From Epiperipatus broadwayi (lineage: Eukaryota; Onychophora; Udeonychophora; Euonychophora; Peripatidae): a stretch of 64,000 nucleotides of DNA. This document shows positions 12,808 to 22,239 of the stretch, piece by piece; positions within the stretch are counted from its first letter, which is position 1; every line of letters starts with the position of its first letter. A model generated the notes under the pieces. It was not told the origin of the DNA, searched no databases, and was given only the letters and a program-made list of their open reading frames with translations. The stretch is from assembly GCA_028023455.1 (NCBI GenBank), contig JAQFVV010000316.1:592632-656631 (forward strand), read 5' to 3'. The position numbers and the translations under genes are program-made.

Positions 12808-13388
12808 TGCCATATCTCACCTTGGCCTCAGAAATTGACTAGTCCAGATTCCATCATTATCCAATTGGATTGAGTATTCATTGCCTCTAACTAATGGGTA
12901 AACATAAATAAAACATAGCCATTGGTTAGTATAGGCGAATAGGCAATGATGCTCTCTGAATCCAATTGCTTCCAGCAAAGTTGGGGATCTGATAATAAAT
13001 AGTCGGCCCTTTTTGGAGGTAAGGAGAGAACACCGGTCTAACCTAAGGGATGAAACACGTTATCCATTGAAATCCACTAACAGTGAGCATTTATTTCTAT
13101 TACAGTCATTATGCTATAGATCTATGCAATGAGGCAAGTCCACAATGGACTGGAAGATGCTAAGAACAGAGCTGACTCAAGGCAAGCTGTCTGGTACAAC
13201 TGGAAGAGTCATTGGACAAACTCACAAGGTAGGCTGTTACATACAGCTGGAAGTGAGTAGAGTCTTTCAGGCATGTTGTATATTATGTAAATATATTTAA
13301 TCATAATAAACCATATTAATTGAACTTCAGGTGGTCATATTTTTTTGTTACTGCAGGTTTGAGTCTGCAATCCAGACCAAACATAACA
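12808..13388 (+). mobile_element. LTR-like sequence 2
   Basis: Colinear, diverged relative of 6891-7493. It starts TGCCATATCTCACC and ends ACCAAACATAACA, with shared blocks AGGCAAGTCC, CAAGGCAAGCTGTCTGGTAC and CTGGAAGAGTCATTGG. AATAAA is near 13306. I found no convincing short duplication around it. It is in the same orientation as the other copy, 5.3 kb apart, but nothing between them looks like gag or pol, so the two are probably independent solo LTRs. Confidence 0.5.
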
Positions 13389-13579
13389 TAATTGGCACAG
13401 TATTTTTCTCCATGATTGGAAAAATAGAGTAAATATGCAGATGTGCAATTAAAAACATACAATGAATTTATAATACAGTAATTATTAAAATCTAGCTTTT
13501 TGTTATTCTTAATTGAATATAGAAGACAAGATAAGGGTAATAGAATATTGATACTATGAGCAAATAACAAAGCTATATG

Positions 13580-13860
13580 TGTTTAGGCAATCAGCGCCAC
13601 CTAGGTTCTTGGTATCTGCTGATAGCAGATGATGTAAGCTAAATGGGCTTACACACTGTGACCAGCGCCACCAAGCAGGCTGCTTTGCTGCCAGCCAGGA
13701 ATATTCCTGTGCTTACGCATTGTGAACAGTGTCACCTTTGGGCTGGAATTTGCAATGCTGCATTTGGGTCCCCTACTCTAAGTATTTCTGTGGTTGACCC
13801 TGACCAGTGCCTCTGGTGGCCACATGGGTCAAAAGTCACAAGTACCAAATTGCATTTCAA
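13580..13860 (+). repeat. Interspersed repeat with CTCF-like motifs, copy 1
   Basis: GC-richer block related to 20940-21260. Shared pieces include CAATCAGCGCCACCTAGGTT, GATAGCAGATGA(T)GTAAGCTAAATG and CCTGTGCTTACGCATTGTGA. It contains CAGCGCCACCTAG at 13592-13604 and CAGCGCCACCAAG at 13663-13675; their complements match the known CTCF core (AGGTGGCGCTG). The 73-residue frame at 13643-13864 is most likely fortuitous. Confidence 0.6.
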
Positions 13861-14310
13861 ATAATGAAGTTTTTATATTATTTTCTTATCCATAAATGTA
13901 AATCGTTAATATTTTCAGCAAAAAAGTATGGAGGCTAAATTTTACAATCATAGTATGAATGTAAATGATATATTTATAAATGATGTTGGACAAAATTATA
14001 TATAAAAAAAATTGATGTCTACTAAAAAAATTTTTTAATTAGGTTCGAAAAAAATTAAAAACTTTCCCTAACAAGTAACCTCTATAAGATAAGCGAGCAA
14101 GCCATAAAAGTTACAAGTATGGGAACTATATGGATAATCTATAAAGCTTGGTAATTGCTAAAATGGATTTTTATTCTCTACTAAAGCATTGGGGAAAAAT
14201 CAGTCATGATTAAACTGTTATAGAAATGTAAGTGAAGGTAAAGCTATCCTTCTTGAAGAACTTAATTAAATATGTTTCAAATATTTGATGATTATTTGTT
14301 TTATGCAAAT
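13861..14310. other. AT-rich spacer
   Basis: No coding sequence, repeat boundary or RNA gene recognised between the CTCF-motif repeat and the hammerhead cluster. Confidence 0.5.
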
Positions 14311-14414
14311 AACATGTATTGTTAAAACAGGCAAAACTCTCTATACAGTAGTGCAATCAGTACAAGCCAAAGTAATCAATAGATGCCAGAAGGCTTGTGC
14401 ATAAGTGCCTACTC

Positions 14415-14473
14415 ATCCAATATCCGCAGACTAGTTTCTAGCTTGTGGCGTTCATCAGTGAGAAGTGTTGGAT
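14415..14473 (-). ncRNA. Hammerhead ribozyme motif (D1), intact core
   Basis: Minus strand: CTGATGA core, 13-nt stem II segment with CACAA loop, GAAAC-TA-GTC. Distal stem I (ATCCAA/TTGGAT) is perfect. The proximal part (TTCTCA/TGCGGA) has one mismatch and a wobble. Stem II has only two firm pairs. Core complete. Confidence 0.65.
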
Positions 14474-14638
14474 CTGAGAACACTGCACCTAGATCTTAGG
14501 ATCTCCACCATTTCTTATGCTTGCTCAAGCTGTTCACACAGGCAAAACTCTCCATACAGTAGGGTCACTCAGTACAAGCCAAAGTAGTCAATGGATGTCA
14601 GAAGGCTTATGCATAAAATTCCTATCTAGTGCCTATTC

Positions 14639-14697
14639 ATCCAATACCTGCAGACTAGTTTCTAGCTTGTGGCTTTCATCAGTGAGGAGCCTTGGAC
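14639..14697 (-). ncRNA. Hammerhead ribozyme motif (D2), intact core
   Basis: Minus strand: CTGATGA, stem II AAGC-CACAA-GCTA with three pairs, GAAAC-TA-GTC. Proximal stem I is damaged (TCCTCA against TGCAGG). With D1 on the same strand, a read-through transcript could be cut twice to give a 224-nt monomer. Confidence 0.65.
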
Positions 14698-14716
14698 CTA
14701 GATGAAGGGCTCTCAG

Positions 14717-14775
14717 ATATAAGGCTCCTCAACAATAAAAGCCACAAACTAGAAACTAGTCTGGGGATATTGGAT
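14717..14775 (+). ncRNA. Decayed hammerhead motif (D3)
   Basis: The 59-nt layout is retained and GAAAC-TA-GTC is intact, but the CTGAYGA core has become ACAATAA. Predicted inactive. Confidence 0.5.
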
Positions 14776-15379
14776 GATTGGGCACTAGATAGGGATTTTA
14801 TGCACAAGCCTTCAGGAATCCATTGATTATTCTGGCTTGCACTGAGTGGCACTGCTGTATGGAGAGTTTGACCTGTTTTACCAGCTTGAGCAAGCATAAA
14901 AAATGATGATCATGTAACATTTATTGTTCTTTTTGTTTAATATCTGTAAAAACAAACTAGCATTTTTTTGTGTAAAAAAATAATTAAATGCTTTGTCAGG
15001 TTTAAAATACCAATTTTGGTTCTTTGATAGGAACCATCAGTAATTAAATCTAAATTTTTTTTGTTACATTTGGATAATTAATTTATTGGAAATGTTCATT
15101 AAATAATTTATATATATGAACATTTTATTTGAAACATCTAATTAACTTGGTGTTAGTCTGAAATGATAAAGAAGTTGTTTGTATTAAAAATATTTTGATT
15201 GTCTTAATTCTGATTTTGAAATAAAGAGAGAAGTAGGAATAATTTTGATAGGTGATCTTGCTGTTGATGCTTACCAATGAGATATTATTATTTAACTGCA
15301 GTTCTCTGTTTGATAAAACATACTAAAGCATTGATTGTATATATGTGTGATGATAATCTAGACCAACTGATCAGTACTG

Positions 15380-15545
15380 GTTAAGCATGAAATACATATA
15401 TTGGTGATTATTTATCTTTTTGACATATGTGTGATCAATTGTGTCATCAATATAAGATAGTGTGAATAGTTGAGAGTCATGTGAAAAGTCTGAGTTCAAA
15501 CCCCCTTTTTGCATATTGGAGTGCTTGTATGAAAAAGCCTGTACT
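15380..15545 (+). repeat. tRNA-derived SINE-like repeat (family S2)
   Basis: Starts near CATGAAATACATATATTGG and contains a pol III B-box-like GAGTTCAAACCC at 15492-15503. The same core recurs at 24.2, 44.0, 44.5, 46.4-47.0 and 52.4 kb in both orientations. Confidence 0.5.
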
Positions 15546-16001
15546 GTAGAAAAAAATTCATATATTAAAGCAGTTTTTATAATTTAGTAAAAGTCTATTT
15601 GGAAATGATATAATTACCGGAGCTGCAGTTATAGAAGTAATGGTATGTCAGTAGTTGATCATTTTCTGCAGTTCTTTTTTTAAAAAAATACAAGTTTCAG
15701 ATAAACAAACTATATATTTTTTTGTTTAAATTTTGCTAACCTAAACAAAAAAGAACCCTTTTGTAATGATAACATTGAAATTAATATTTACTTTTCTTTC
15801 TTCTAAGTAGTAGACTTCTGAATGAGTATAGACTAATATTTAAATAAACTTGTAATGAGAATTAAAATATAAAATGATTATGAAGATTGAATTAGAATAC
15901 AATTTGAGTATTTTGTCATTTAAACATCTAGATATTTGGGTTTTGCAAACAATATTTTATATGTTATTTTAATACTTTTAAAAGACTACATCATCATCAT
16001 C

Positions 16002-16003
<2 letters not shown>

Positions 16004-16058
<55 letters not shown>
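16004..16058 (+). repeat. (TTA)n microsatellite
   Basis: About 18 TTA units, preceded by a short CAT run. Confidence 0.95.
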
Positions 16059-16081
16059 GATGTTTCAATGATAAGCTTTAT

Positions 16082-16640
16082 TTGTCTTAAAAGGTTACAA
16101 GAGTTTACATAGCTTGGATTGCTGTATTTACATGGGCAATCCGTAGTTGTAGGTTTACATATACAAAAATGGATTTATTGTTTTACACAGGATTTCAGGA
16201 ATTTTTACATGCTATGAATTAGTTACATGGTTTTACATAACTTGGATTGCTGTGGTTACATGGGGAATCCATAGATATAGGTTTACATATATAAAAGTTG
16301 ATTTATTGATTTACATGAGATTACAAAAAAATTGTCATGCTGTGGATTAGTTACAAGGGTTTTTACTTGGCTTGGATTGCCATGGTTTCATCAGCAATCC
16401 ATAGGTGTAGGTTTATGTATGTAAAAGTTTATTTATGCTGTGGATTAGTTAGAATGGTTTTACATAGCTTAGATTGCTGTGGTTACATGGGTAGTCTGTA
16501 GTTGTAGTTTTACACATGTAAAAGTTGTTTTATTGGTTTACACAAGATTGCATAAATTTTACATGGTCTGGACTACTGTATCTACAGATGCAATCCAAGT
16601 TTAGTTCTATATGTGGTTGAGTTGCCTTGGTAACATAGAC
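16082..16640 (+). repeat. Minisatellite, about 125 bp period
   Basis: Four to five imperfect units, each with ACATAGCTTGGATTGCTG, GTTACATGGGCAATCCATAG, AGGTTTACATATATAAAAG and GATTTATTG. Units diverge by 10-25 per cent. No coding role is evident. Confidence 0.75.
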
Positions 16641-16869
16641 AAGGACTAGAAATTTCCATGGTAGTGTGGCAATTATCTGTGAAGTCTGGCCTGGTGTTGT
16701 GAAATCAATGTCAGTATTTTTATTTTTTAGGGTATCTTCTTTGGGTTACCAGGCTTTCTCTTGGTTTCATTGGCAATGTGGGTTGGGGAGGGTGTTGGTG
16801 TGGGTGGGAGGCATGGTGGGATTGCCATGCCTATTTTCTGGTGCATTTGAATAGATGAGTGTTGCAGAG

Positions 16870-17215
16870 GGGTGGGGTGGCACAGCTATGTTAGAATTGG
16901 TTGCAATTGTTAAGTTGGACTTTGTGGTAGGCTGGTCAGACTCTGGGTCTGTGTGCTAGAGGTCAGAGCTGAGTAAGGCTTTTGATGAAGTTTAAGAATG
17001 AGATCCATGTGTAGAGTGTCCTGATATCCAGAGGAGGCTGGTGGTACAGCTATGTTTGAACTGGTTGCAACTGTTGAGTTAGAGTTTGCGGTTGGTTGGT
17101 CTCTGACTCTGGGTCTGGCTGTGTTAGAGTTGGTGGCCAAATAAGGCTTTTCATATGATTTAAGTGTGAGATTCATGGCTAGTGTCCAGGCAAATTCTAG
17201 GCAGGTAGTTAGGCT
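16870..17215 (+). repeat. Two-unit repeat, about 150 bp period
   Basis: GGCACAGCTATGTTAGAATT... (16878) and GGTACAGCTATGTTTGAACT... (17041) begin two diverged direct copies. They share GACTCTGGGTCTG and AAGGCTTTTGATGAAGTTTA-like blocks. The region is GC-richer than its surroundings. Confidence 0.6.
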
Positions 17216-17239
17216 CAGCATTGCTATTAGAAGTGACAT
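16910..17239 (-). CDS. Doubtful 109-residue repeat-encoded reading frame
   Basis: The minus-strand frame starts with ATG and a hydrophobic N-terminus (MSLLIAMLSLTTCLEFAW) that could be a signal peptide. Two diverged repeats follow, each with an LTLK or LILK motif, a (Y/H)(E/Q)KPY motif and a Ser/Thr-rich tail. This follows directly from the two-unit DNA repeat beneath. I do not recognise a family, and no promoter, intron signal or homologue is visible. It could be a lineage-specific secreted peptide or pure chance; I lean to chance. Confidence 0.15.
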   Translation of the reverse strand: MSLLIAMLSLTTCLEFAWTLAMNLTLKSYEKPYLATNSNTARPRVRDQPTANSNSTVATSSNIAVPPASSGYQDTLHMDLILKLHQKPYSALTSSTQTQSLTSLPQSPT

Positions 17240-18130
17240 GTTTTTTTTGAAATTATCTAGTAACTTGATGATAGTTGAAGATTTGAACAGAAAATTGGAA
17301 ATCAGTTATCAACTGATTGGTAATTGAAAAAAGTATATAGTTTTTTTTTTTTAGCCTAAAGTTTTGACTACTTTATAAGCATAAACAGCCAGGGCTTGTT
17401 AACTCAATTGTGAGCAAATGAACTAATTGCTGGGAACTTGAAATCGAATTTTTATTACTAAACAAAGATTAGAGATTGCCACAATAACGTTAAAAATAAA
17501 CGTATGCCTGACTGACCTTTGGACTTTGAAACTCTATGTTGGTATTATTGTGGGCAAACACTGGTCATGCAATGGCTTTTTTTAAAAATTATCGTTAGGT
17601 AACTTGATTTCAATTGGAAGTTTGAATAAAAAATGTAATAATCAACTGATTAAAGGTATATTATTATCTTGAATTAGACTAAGATTGTGAATTCTTTTTA
17701 AGCATAAAAAAAAAAAACAAAGCTAGTTAACTTGTTTATTTAGTAAGTGAATTACTTGTGGGGAAATTTGTAACTGAATTTTTTTTTTCCAAAACAAAAA
17801 TCTGACTTTGCAATTAATAAAATTAAAAATTGGTCTTTCAGAACACGACGCTCTTCCGATCTGCTGACAATGTTGGTGGTAAGCATCTGGTCATGTGATT
17901 ACTTTGTCTCCATATTGTTTTTCAAAATTATCGTTGGGTAACTTGATTTTAATTAAATTTTTGAATGAAAAATGCAATACAAAAGTATTAAACAATTATC
18001 AACTCATTGGAAATTGAAAAAGGTATATCAGGATAAAGTTTTTATCCTGCCAGGTTTAAATTTTGAGTACCTTTAGAACATGAAAAACTAGAGCATGCTG
18101 ACTTTGTTGTGAACAAATGGACCTTTGCTG
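17235..18130. repeat. Three diverged tandem units, about 300-370 bp
   Basis: Successive units begin at about 17235, 17590 and 17925. They share GTAACTTGAT, TCAACTGATT, GTGAGCAAATGAACT-like and AAGCATAAA segments. The second/third boundary contains the adapter match described separately. Confidence 0.55.
17843..17862 (+). other. Illumina adapter remnant (assembly artefact)
   Basis: ACACGACGCTCTTCCGATCT is exactly the last 20 bases of the standard Illumina TruSeq/P5 read-1 adapter. The neighbouring tandem unit has unrelated sequence at the same place, so this is not natural divergence. The assembly here joins or fills across an untrimmed read. Confidence 0.95.
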
Positions 18131-18134
18131 CTGA

Positions 18135-18204
<70 letters not shown>

Positions 18205-18229
18205 TTATTATTATTATTATTATTATTAC
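18135..18229 (+). repeat. (ACT)n/(ATT)n compound microsatellite
   Basis: About 23 ACT units followed by about 9 ATT units. The minus-strand frame with Asn and Ser runs at 18042-18269 is translation of this microsatellite, not a gene. Confidence 0.95.
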
Positions 18230-18269
18230 TAAACAGAGAATGCAAAGGGGAAGGAGAGTAGTTTTGCAT

Positions 18270-19000
18270 GCCTTTAATGTTTAAACTTAATATCTCACAT
18301 CTACCAGTCTTTGCTTATTTGTAAATGTGAAGATAATGTATTTGAAATTAACGAAAAAATCATATCACTATTGATAATTGTATGGAAAATTTTCTGTCTC
18401 AAGTATTAGTGAATAATTAATCATTAAGTATAAAATTAAACTATAAAAATATTTATATTTATTTAGAGTGTTACCTAAGTCATATCCTGAAGAAGAATGG
18501 TTTGTTACCATTAATTATACATACATTAAATTATGTTAATTTCAAATTTACAATTACTAACTTCTGTTTGATTATTAAAACAAGGTCATTAAATAGGAGA
18601 TTTCTAAACCATCTTTTGATAGTTCATTACTAGTTTAATAATTATTAATGCCATATTTTCCTCAGACTGGTATATTAAATTTATGCTTAATTTCCATTAA
18701 TTTGGTAAGAATAAGTTTATTGACATCAAAAGCTTTAAGAATAGATGAGTCCATTCTATTCTTGATCCTTGCTAAACGTATAGAGCATTATTTATTTATT
18801 GTCTGGAGTGTCATTTATTTGTAACCTGAGGAGAATCATTTGCTCCCCTTAATTAAAACACACACGCATATATTTATATATTATATCACAGAGGGCAGTG
18901 CTGGATTTCTTAATCATGTGGGGTGATTTAATATATGTATATATGTATTGTGACATGACGATTTTCATGAATTACAGATATAAATAATGTACTTTTGTGG
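18270..19000. other. AT-rich DNA, nothing recognised
   Basis: No coding sequence or clear repeat boundary. Confidence 0.5.
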
Positions 19001-19462
19001 ATTCATCCATGTATGATTTTGACATTGAGTATACAGACATTTCAGCTTGATTATACAAGCCATCAACTGGCTGATGAAAAGAATATTACAAAAAATTGTT
19101 ATAGAAGTGCTTAACACTGGTTTATAAGAATGTTAAAGTTTCACAATTTAGATTTTCCAGGATTCTATTTAGATGTGATACTCTCTACCAATGTAAGGTC
19201 AGATGAACCATTGAGATACTAAAAAGACCAAATTGTATCAATAAAATTGATGACACTTGCAAACTTCCTCCTCTTTGGAATAATTTTTTTAAAACACATA
19301 TTCTGACTTTTATTATTATTATTTTTTTCAATTTTATATACTTGTTTTTCTGTTGATGACACTTTAACATTATTATTAACCATCATCGAGTTGATGGCTT
19401 GCGTAATGAAGTTGAAATACCCATATATTCATTATCAAAATCATACACAGATGAATCCACAA
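19001..19462. repeat. Foldback repeat with about 80 bp arms
   Basis: The left arm (TGTGGATTCATCCATGTATG ... AGCCATCAACTGGCTGATGA, 19001-19078) is the diverged inverse of 19381-19462 (CATCATCGAGTTGATGGCTT ... GATGAATCCACA). The 300 bp spacer shows no coding sequence. Family unknown. Confidence 0.6.
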
Positions 19463-20169
19463 TATATATATATATATATGACTACAGATGTAAGGTTGTA
19501 GTTAGTGGAATGATCTTCAGACATGGGGGTTAATTATGAATAATCATTATACAATGTCCAATCAAGAGTATTTCCTAGAATAAGATATTAGCTAATCAAA
19601 GGCTAGATATTGTTATTCCAAAACAAATATTTTTTTTTGGTCTTCCTCTTTTTTTATTGTCTTCAGTCTCAGACATCATGAACCTTCTATAATATTAGTC
19701 ATTACTCTATACAAAGTATAAAAATTAAGTTTCTGTGTTTGTGAAATCTCATCTCAATATTTAAATAATGCATTGCAATTCTGAATTTTTCTATTTTTTT
19801 TTTTTAGCTTAAGTCCTCAAAAATTATGAAAATAATACCAGAAATATGTTGAATAGACTGACAATCCTTAGTTACAATTTTTGTTCAAGGCAGTACAATC
19901 ACCAATGAGGTAGGTTAGAAATGGATTTGGAATCGCCTATTATGGATATTGAAGGCTTAAAAATATAGTATAAGCCAGATTGTTTTGCCTGGTGAATTTC
20001 ACTAAAGTGAAAGAAATAATATCAGAAATAGAGATTTAGCTGAAGATAATGGTAATACTACAGGTTAATAGTATAAATGGTTTTCAAAATATAGTTACAT
20101 GAAATGTTTGAATTCATTGAAACTCAAATGAAGGACATCTGTGGTAAATAAGGAGCTATTATGATTTAA

Positions 20170-20810
20170 AATCAATAGAGCTATTCTTAATGAAGCTAAT
20201 TATTTAGAGGGAAAATGTTTACTAGAATAAGGAAATGGTTTCAGGTTTTTTTTTTGGGGGGGGGGGAGGGGAGGTGAAAGGGGATGGCCATTGACCAGTA
20301 AAAAAAACTGGACTGTATTGGATTTGCTAAAAGTCAATTATTTTAATACCTTCTATTTTGGAATTTTTCAATGTATCAATGATAGACTAATGGTACTAAA
20401 ACTTGGATTGCACAATGGCACTGCTACTCATTTTATTAAAGCTTATGCTCTAATGTTAGATTCAGATAATGAAAGATTTATTCCTTGCTAGATAGCATTA
20501 TCACATTAATATTATTAAAAATCAATTTTTTTCTCTTTGGTGATTTTAATGCATGTGTTAGTATAAACAGTAAACTTTGTCAAATATGAGAAATAATGAT
20601 AACGGCATTGTAAACTCATTTGACCTATTATTGTTACATTTTTGTACAACACATGTATTGACCAAAAGAATACTGACACATTTATGCTTAAAACAATCAT
20701 ATTTACTTACATTATAATTAGGGATCATAATACCCAAGAAATTCATATAATGCATACTCTTAAAGTACTGCTTCTTGGTCATGTTAGAAAAATACATCGA
20801 TTCATGAAAT
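20170..20810 (+). pseudogene. RTE-type LINE relic, endonuclease part
   Basis: Decayed remains of the N-terminal AP endonuclease of an RTE-class ORF2. Over short frames one reads a FFWGGG-like block near 20250, NDRLMVLKLGL (about 20370), an AYAL-like strand motif (about 20440) and a LGDFNA-like motif (about 20530), in the order and spacing of RTE endonucleases. Many stops and frameshifts interrupt it. It belongs with the reverse transcriptase remains at 22240-24010; the 1.4 kb between them now holds other insertions. The 66-residue frame at 20291-20491 is one uninterrupted part. Confidence 0.6.
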
Positions 20811-20939
20811 GGTGAAATAGAATATAAAATTATTACGTTTGACCGTATATTTAAATAGTTATGACTTTATAAATTATTCACCCCTGTACATTATAGGCCC
20901 TGAATGTTTTAAGTACTATGTTCATAAACGTTAGCAATG

Positions 20940-21260
20940 AGGCATTTAGAGGTTGCTGTTTTTACCGTGTGTAACGTGGAGAAACAGCGCCGCGTAGTGG
21001 GCTAGAATCTTGGTAGGTTCTGATAGCAGACGACACATAAGCTAAATGTGTTTTTACGGCAATCAGCGCCACCTAGGTTCTTGGTAGCAGACAATGTAAG
21101 CTTGTGGACGGTTCCTGTGCATACGCATGGTGAACAGCGCCACCTAGCGGCAGGAAAAAACGTCATCTGCTTTCGAGGCCCCTACCCTGTATGTTCTGTG
21201 TGAAAACACAGAAACAGCGCCTCTAGCGACCACATAGCAGGTCGGGTTAAAGTACCAATA
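20940..21260 (+). repeat. Interspersed repeat with four CTCF-like motifs, copy 2
   Basis: A GC-rich island in AT-rich DNA, related to 13580-13860. It carries CAGCGCCGCGTAG (20985-20997), CAGCGCCACCTAG (21064-21076), CAGCGCCACCTAG followed by CGGCAGG (21135-21154) and CAGCGCCTCTAGCGAC (21215-21230). On the minus strand the third reads CCTGCCGCTAGGTGGCGCTG, very close to the conserved bilaterian CTCF consensus. All four face the same way. It is inserted in the RTE relic. Confidence 0.7.
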
Positions 21261-21429
21261 GTTGTATTAAAAATAAATTTTATTTTAATTATAGTCACAA
21301 GAAATTTAACATTTAGTTTTTAGAAACATCATGTTAAATTTCAATGATTATTAAGCACTAAAAATTCTAATTTAGGCAATCATGACTGTTATGTTACTTA
21401 GAAGTCTATTATTTTTATATCTTCTCCTT

Positions 21430-21640
21430 CCTTTTTTGTACTTCTCTTCATATATTCATATATATATATTAAAATTTTTTTAACATCTCTTATACACTTC
21501 AATGAAGTATTTTTATAATTTCTTCTTTATTTTGCTTACAGTTTTGACTGTTCTGCAGTCTTCTGTGTTAAAGTATATAAGAGATGTTAAAGAAATTTTA
21601 ATATATATGTTACTTAGACATGAAATTCTTTTAAGAAATG
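21430..21640. mobile_element. Small foldback with PLE-type 3' end
   Basis: Arms TTAACATCTCTTATAC and GTATATAAGAGATGTTAAAG surround a CTTCTTTATTTTGCTTACAG block and a hairpin GACTGttctGCAGTC. On the minus strand this reads hairpin, AAAAC, TGTAAG, AATAAAG, as in the 2.2 kb and 57.4 kb PLE ends. The 65-residue frame at 21502-21699 is incidental. Confidence 0.5.
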
Positions 21641-22239
21641 TGGTATGTGCAATTAAATCTATTCTTGGATTTATTAAATTTTACAATGGTTATGATTGAT
21701 TTTCTAACAATGTTCTTATTATTAAAAGAAAGCAAATTACATGTTCAGCAGTACAATCAATATAAAAGTTCATGCTGGGTTTGGGAAAAGATAAGGGGGA
21801 TTTAGATATAAAGGCCATAGAGTAGACAAAGATTATGTTGTGGAAATGGGATGGAGCAGATTATGGGAAAGCTTAGGGTGGGGAATGGAAGGGGAAGGTA
21901 AAGTGGCTAACAGGTTTCTTTGGGCACAGTTGCTGAGAGATTCCTGACTCCATTTAAGGAGAAGTTATGATACATCACATCATATCACATCAAAGGTGGA
22001 AGTTTATCCAATCACTGACAAGAATTCTTAAAAATGTCTGGTGGATTAGAACTGCAAAACGAACAGGCATTCAATGATCGTGATATCTTTAAATTTTTTT
22101 GGTGCAATGAAAGTAATTGTAAGGACTTAAAAAATGGTATTATAATTCTATTAAACACATGAGTGACACTTTCTTATATGTTCACAATGATATTTCATAC
22201 AGATGGAAAGGATGTTTTTTTTTCATATGTCAAATGGGT

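Larger units (their letters stand above)
14311..14928. mobile_element. Hammerhead-family array, copy D (two tandem plus one inverted unit)
   Basis: Three units lie between 13 bp repeats AACATGTATTGTT (14311-14323) and AACATTTATTGTT (14916-14928), one mismatch. Units D1 (14324 to about 14505) and D2 (about 14506-14700) are tandem with ribozymes on the minus strand, spaced exactly 224 bp. Unit D3 (about 14701-14915) is inverted. The frames at 14517-14705 (+) and 14679-14897 (-) give near-identical peptides only because D2 and D3 are inverted copies; they are not genes. Confidence 0.8.

Noticed and set aside
14517-14897. Two similar 62-72 residue peptides on opposite strands
   Set aside because: They arise from inverted copies of the hammerhead repeat, not from a gene pair.
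18042-18269. 75-residue frame with Asn and Ser homopolymers
   Set aside because: Translation of the ACT/ATT microsatellite.
19060-19085. CTGATGA next to GCCATCAACTGG
   Set aside because: Part of a foldback arm; no GAAA box or stem II in place.
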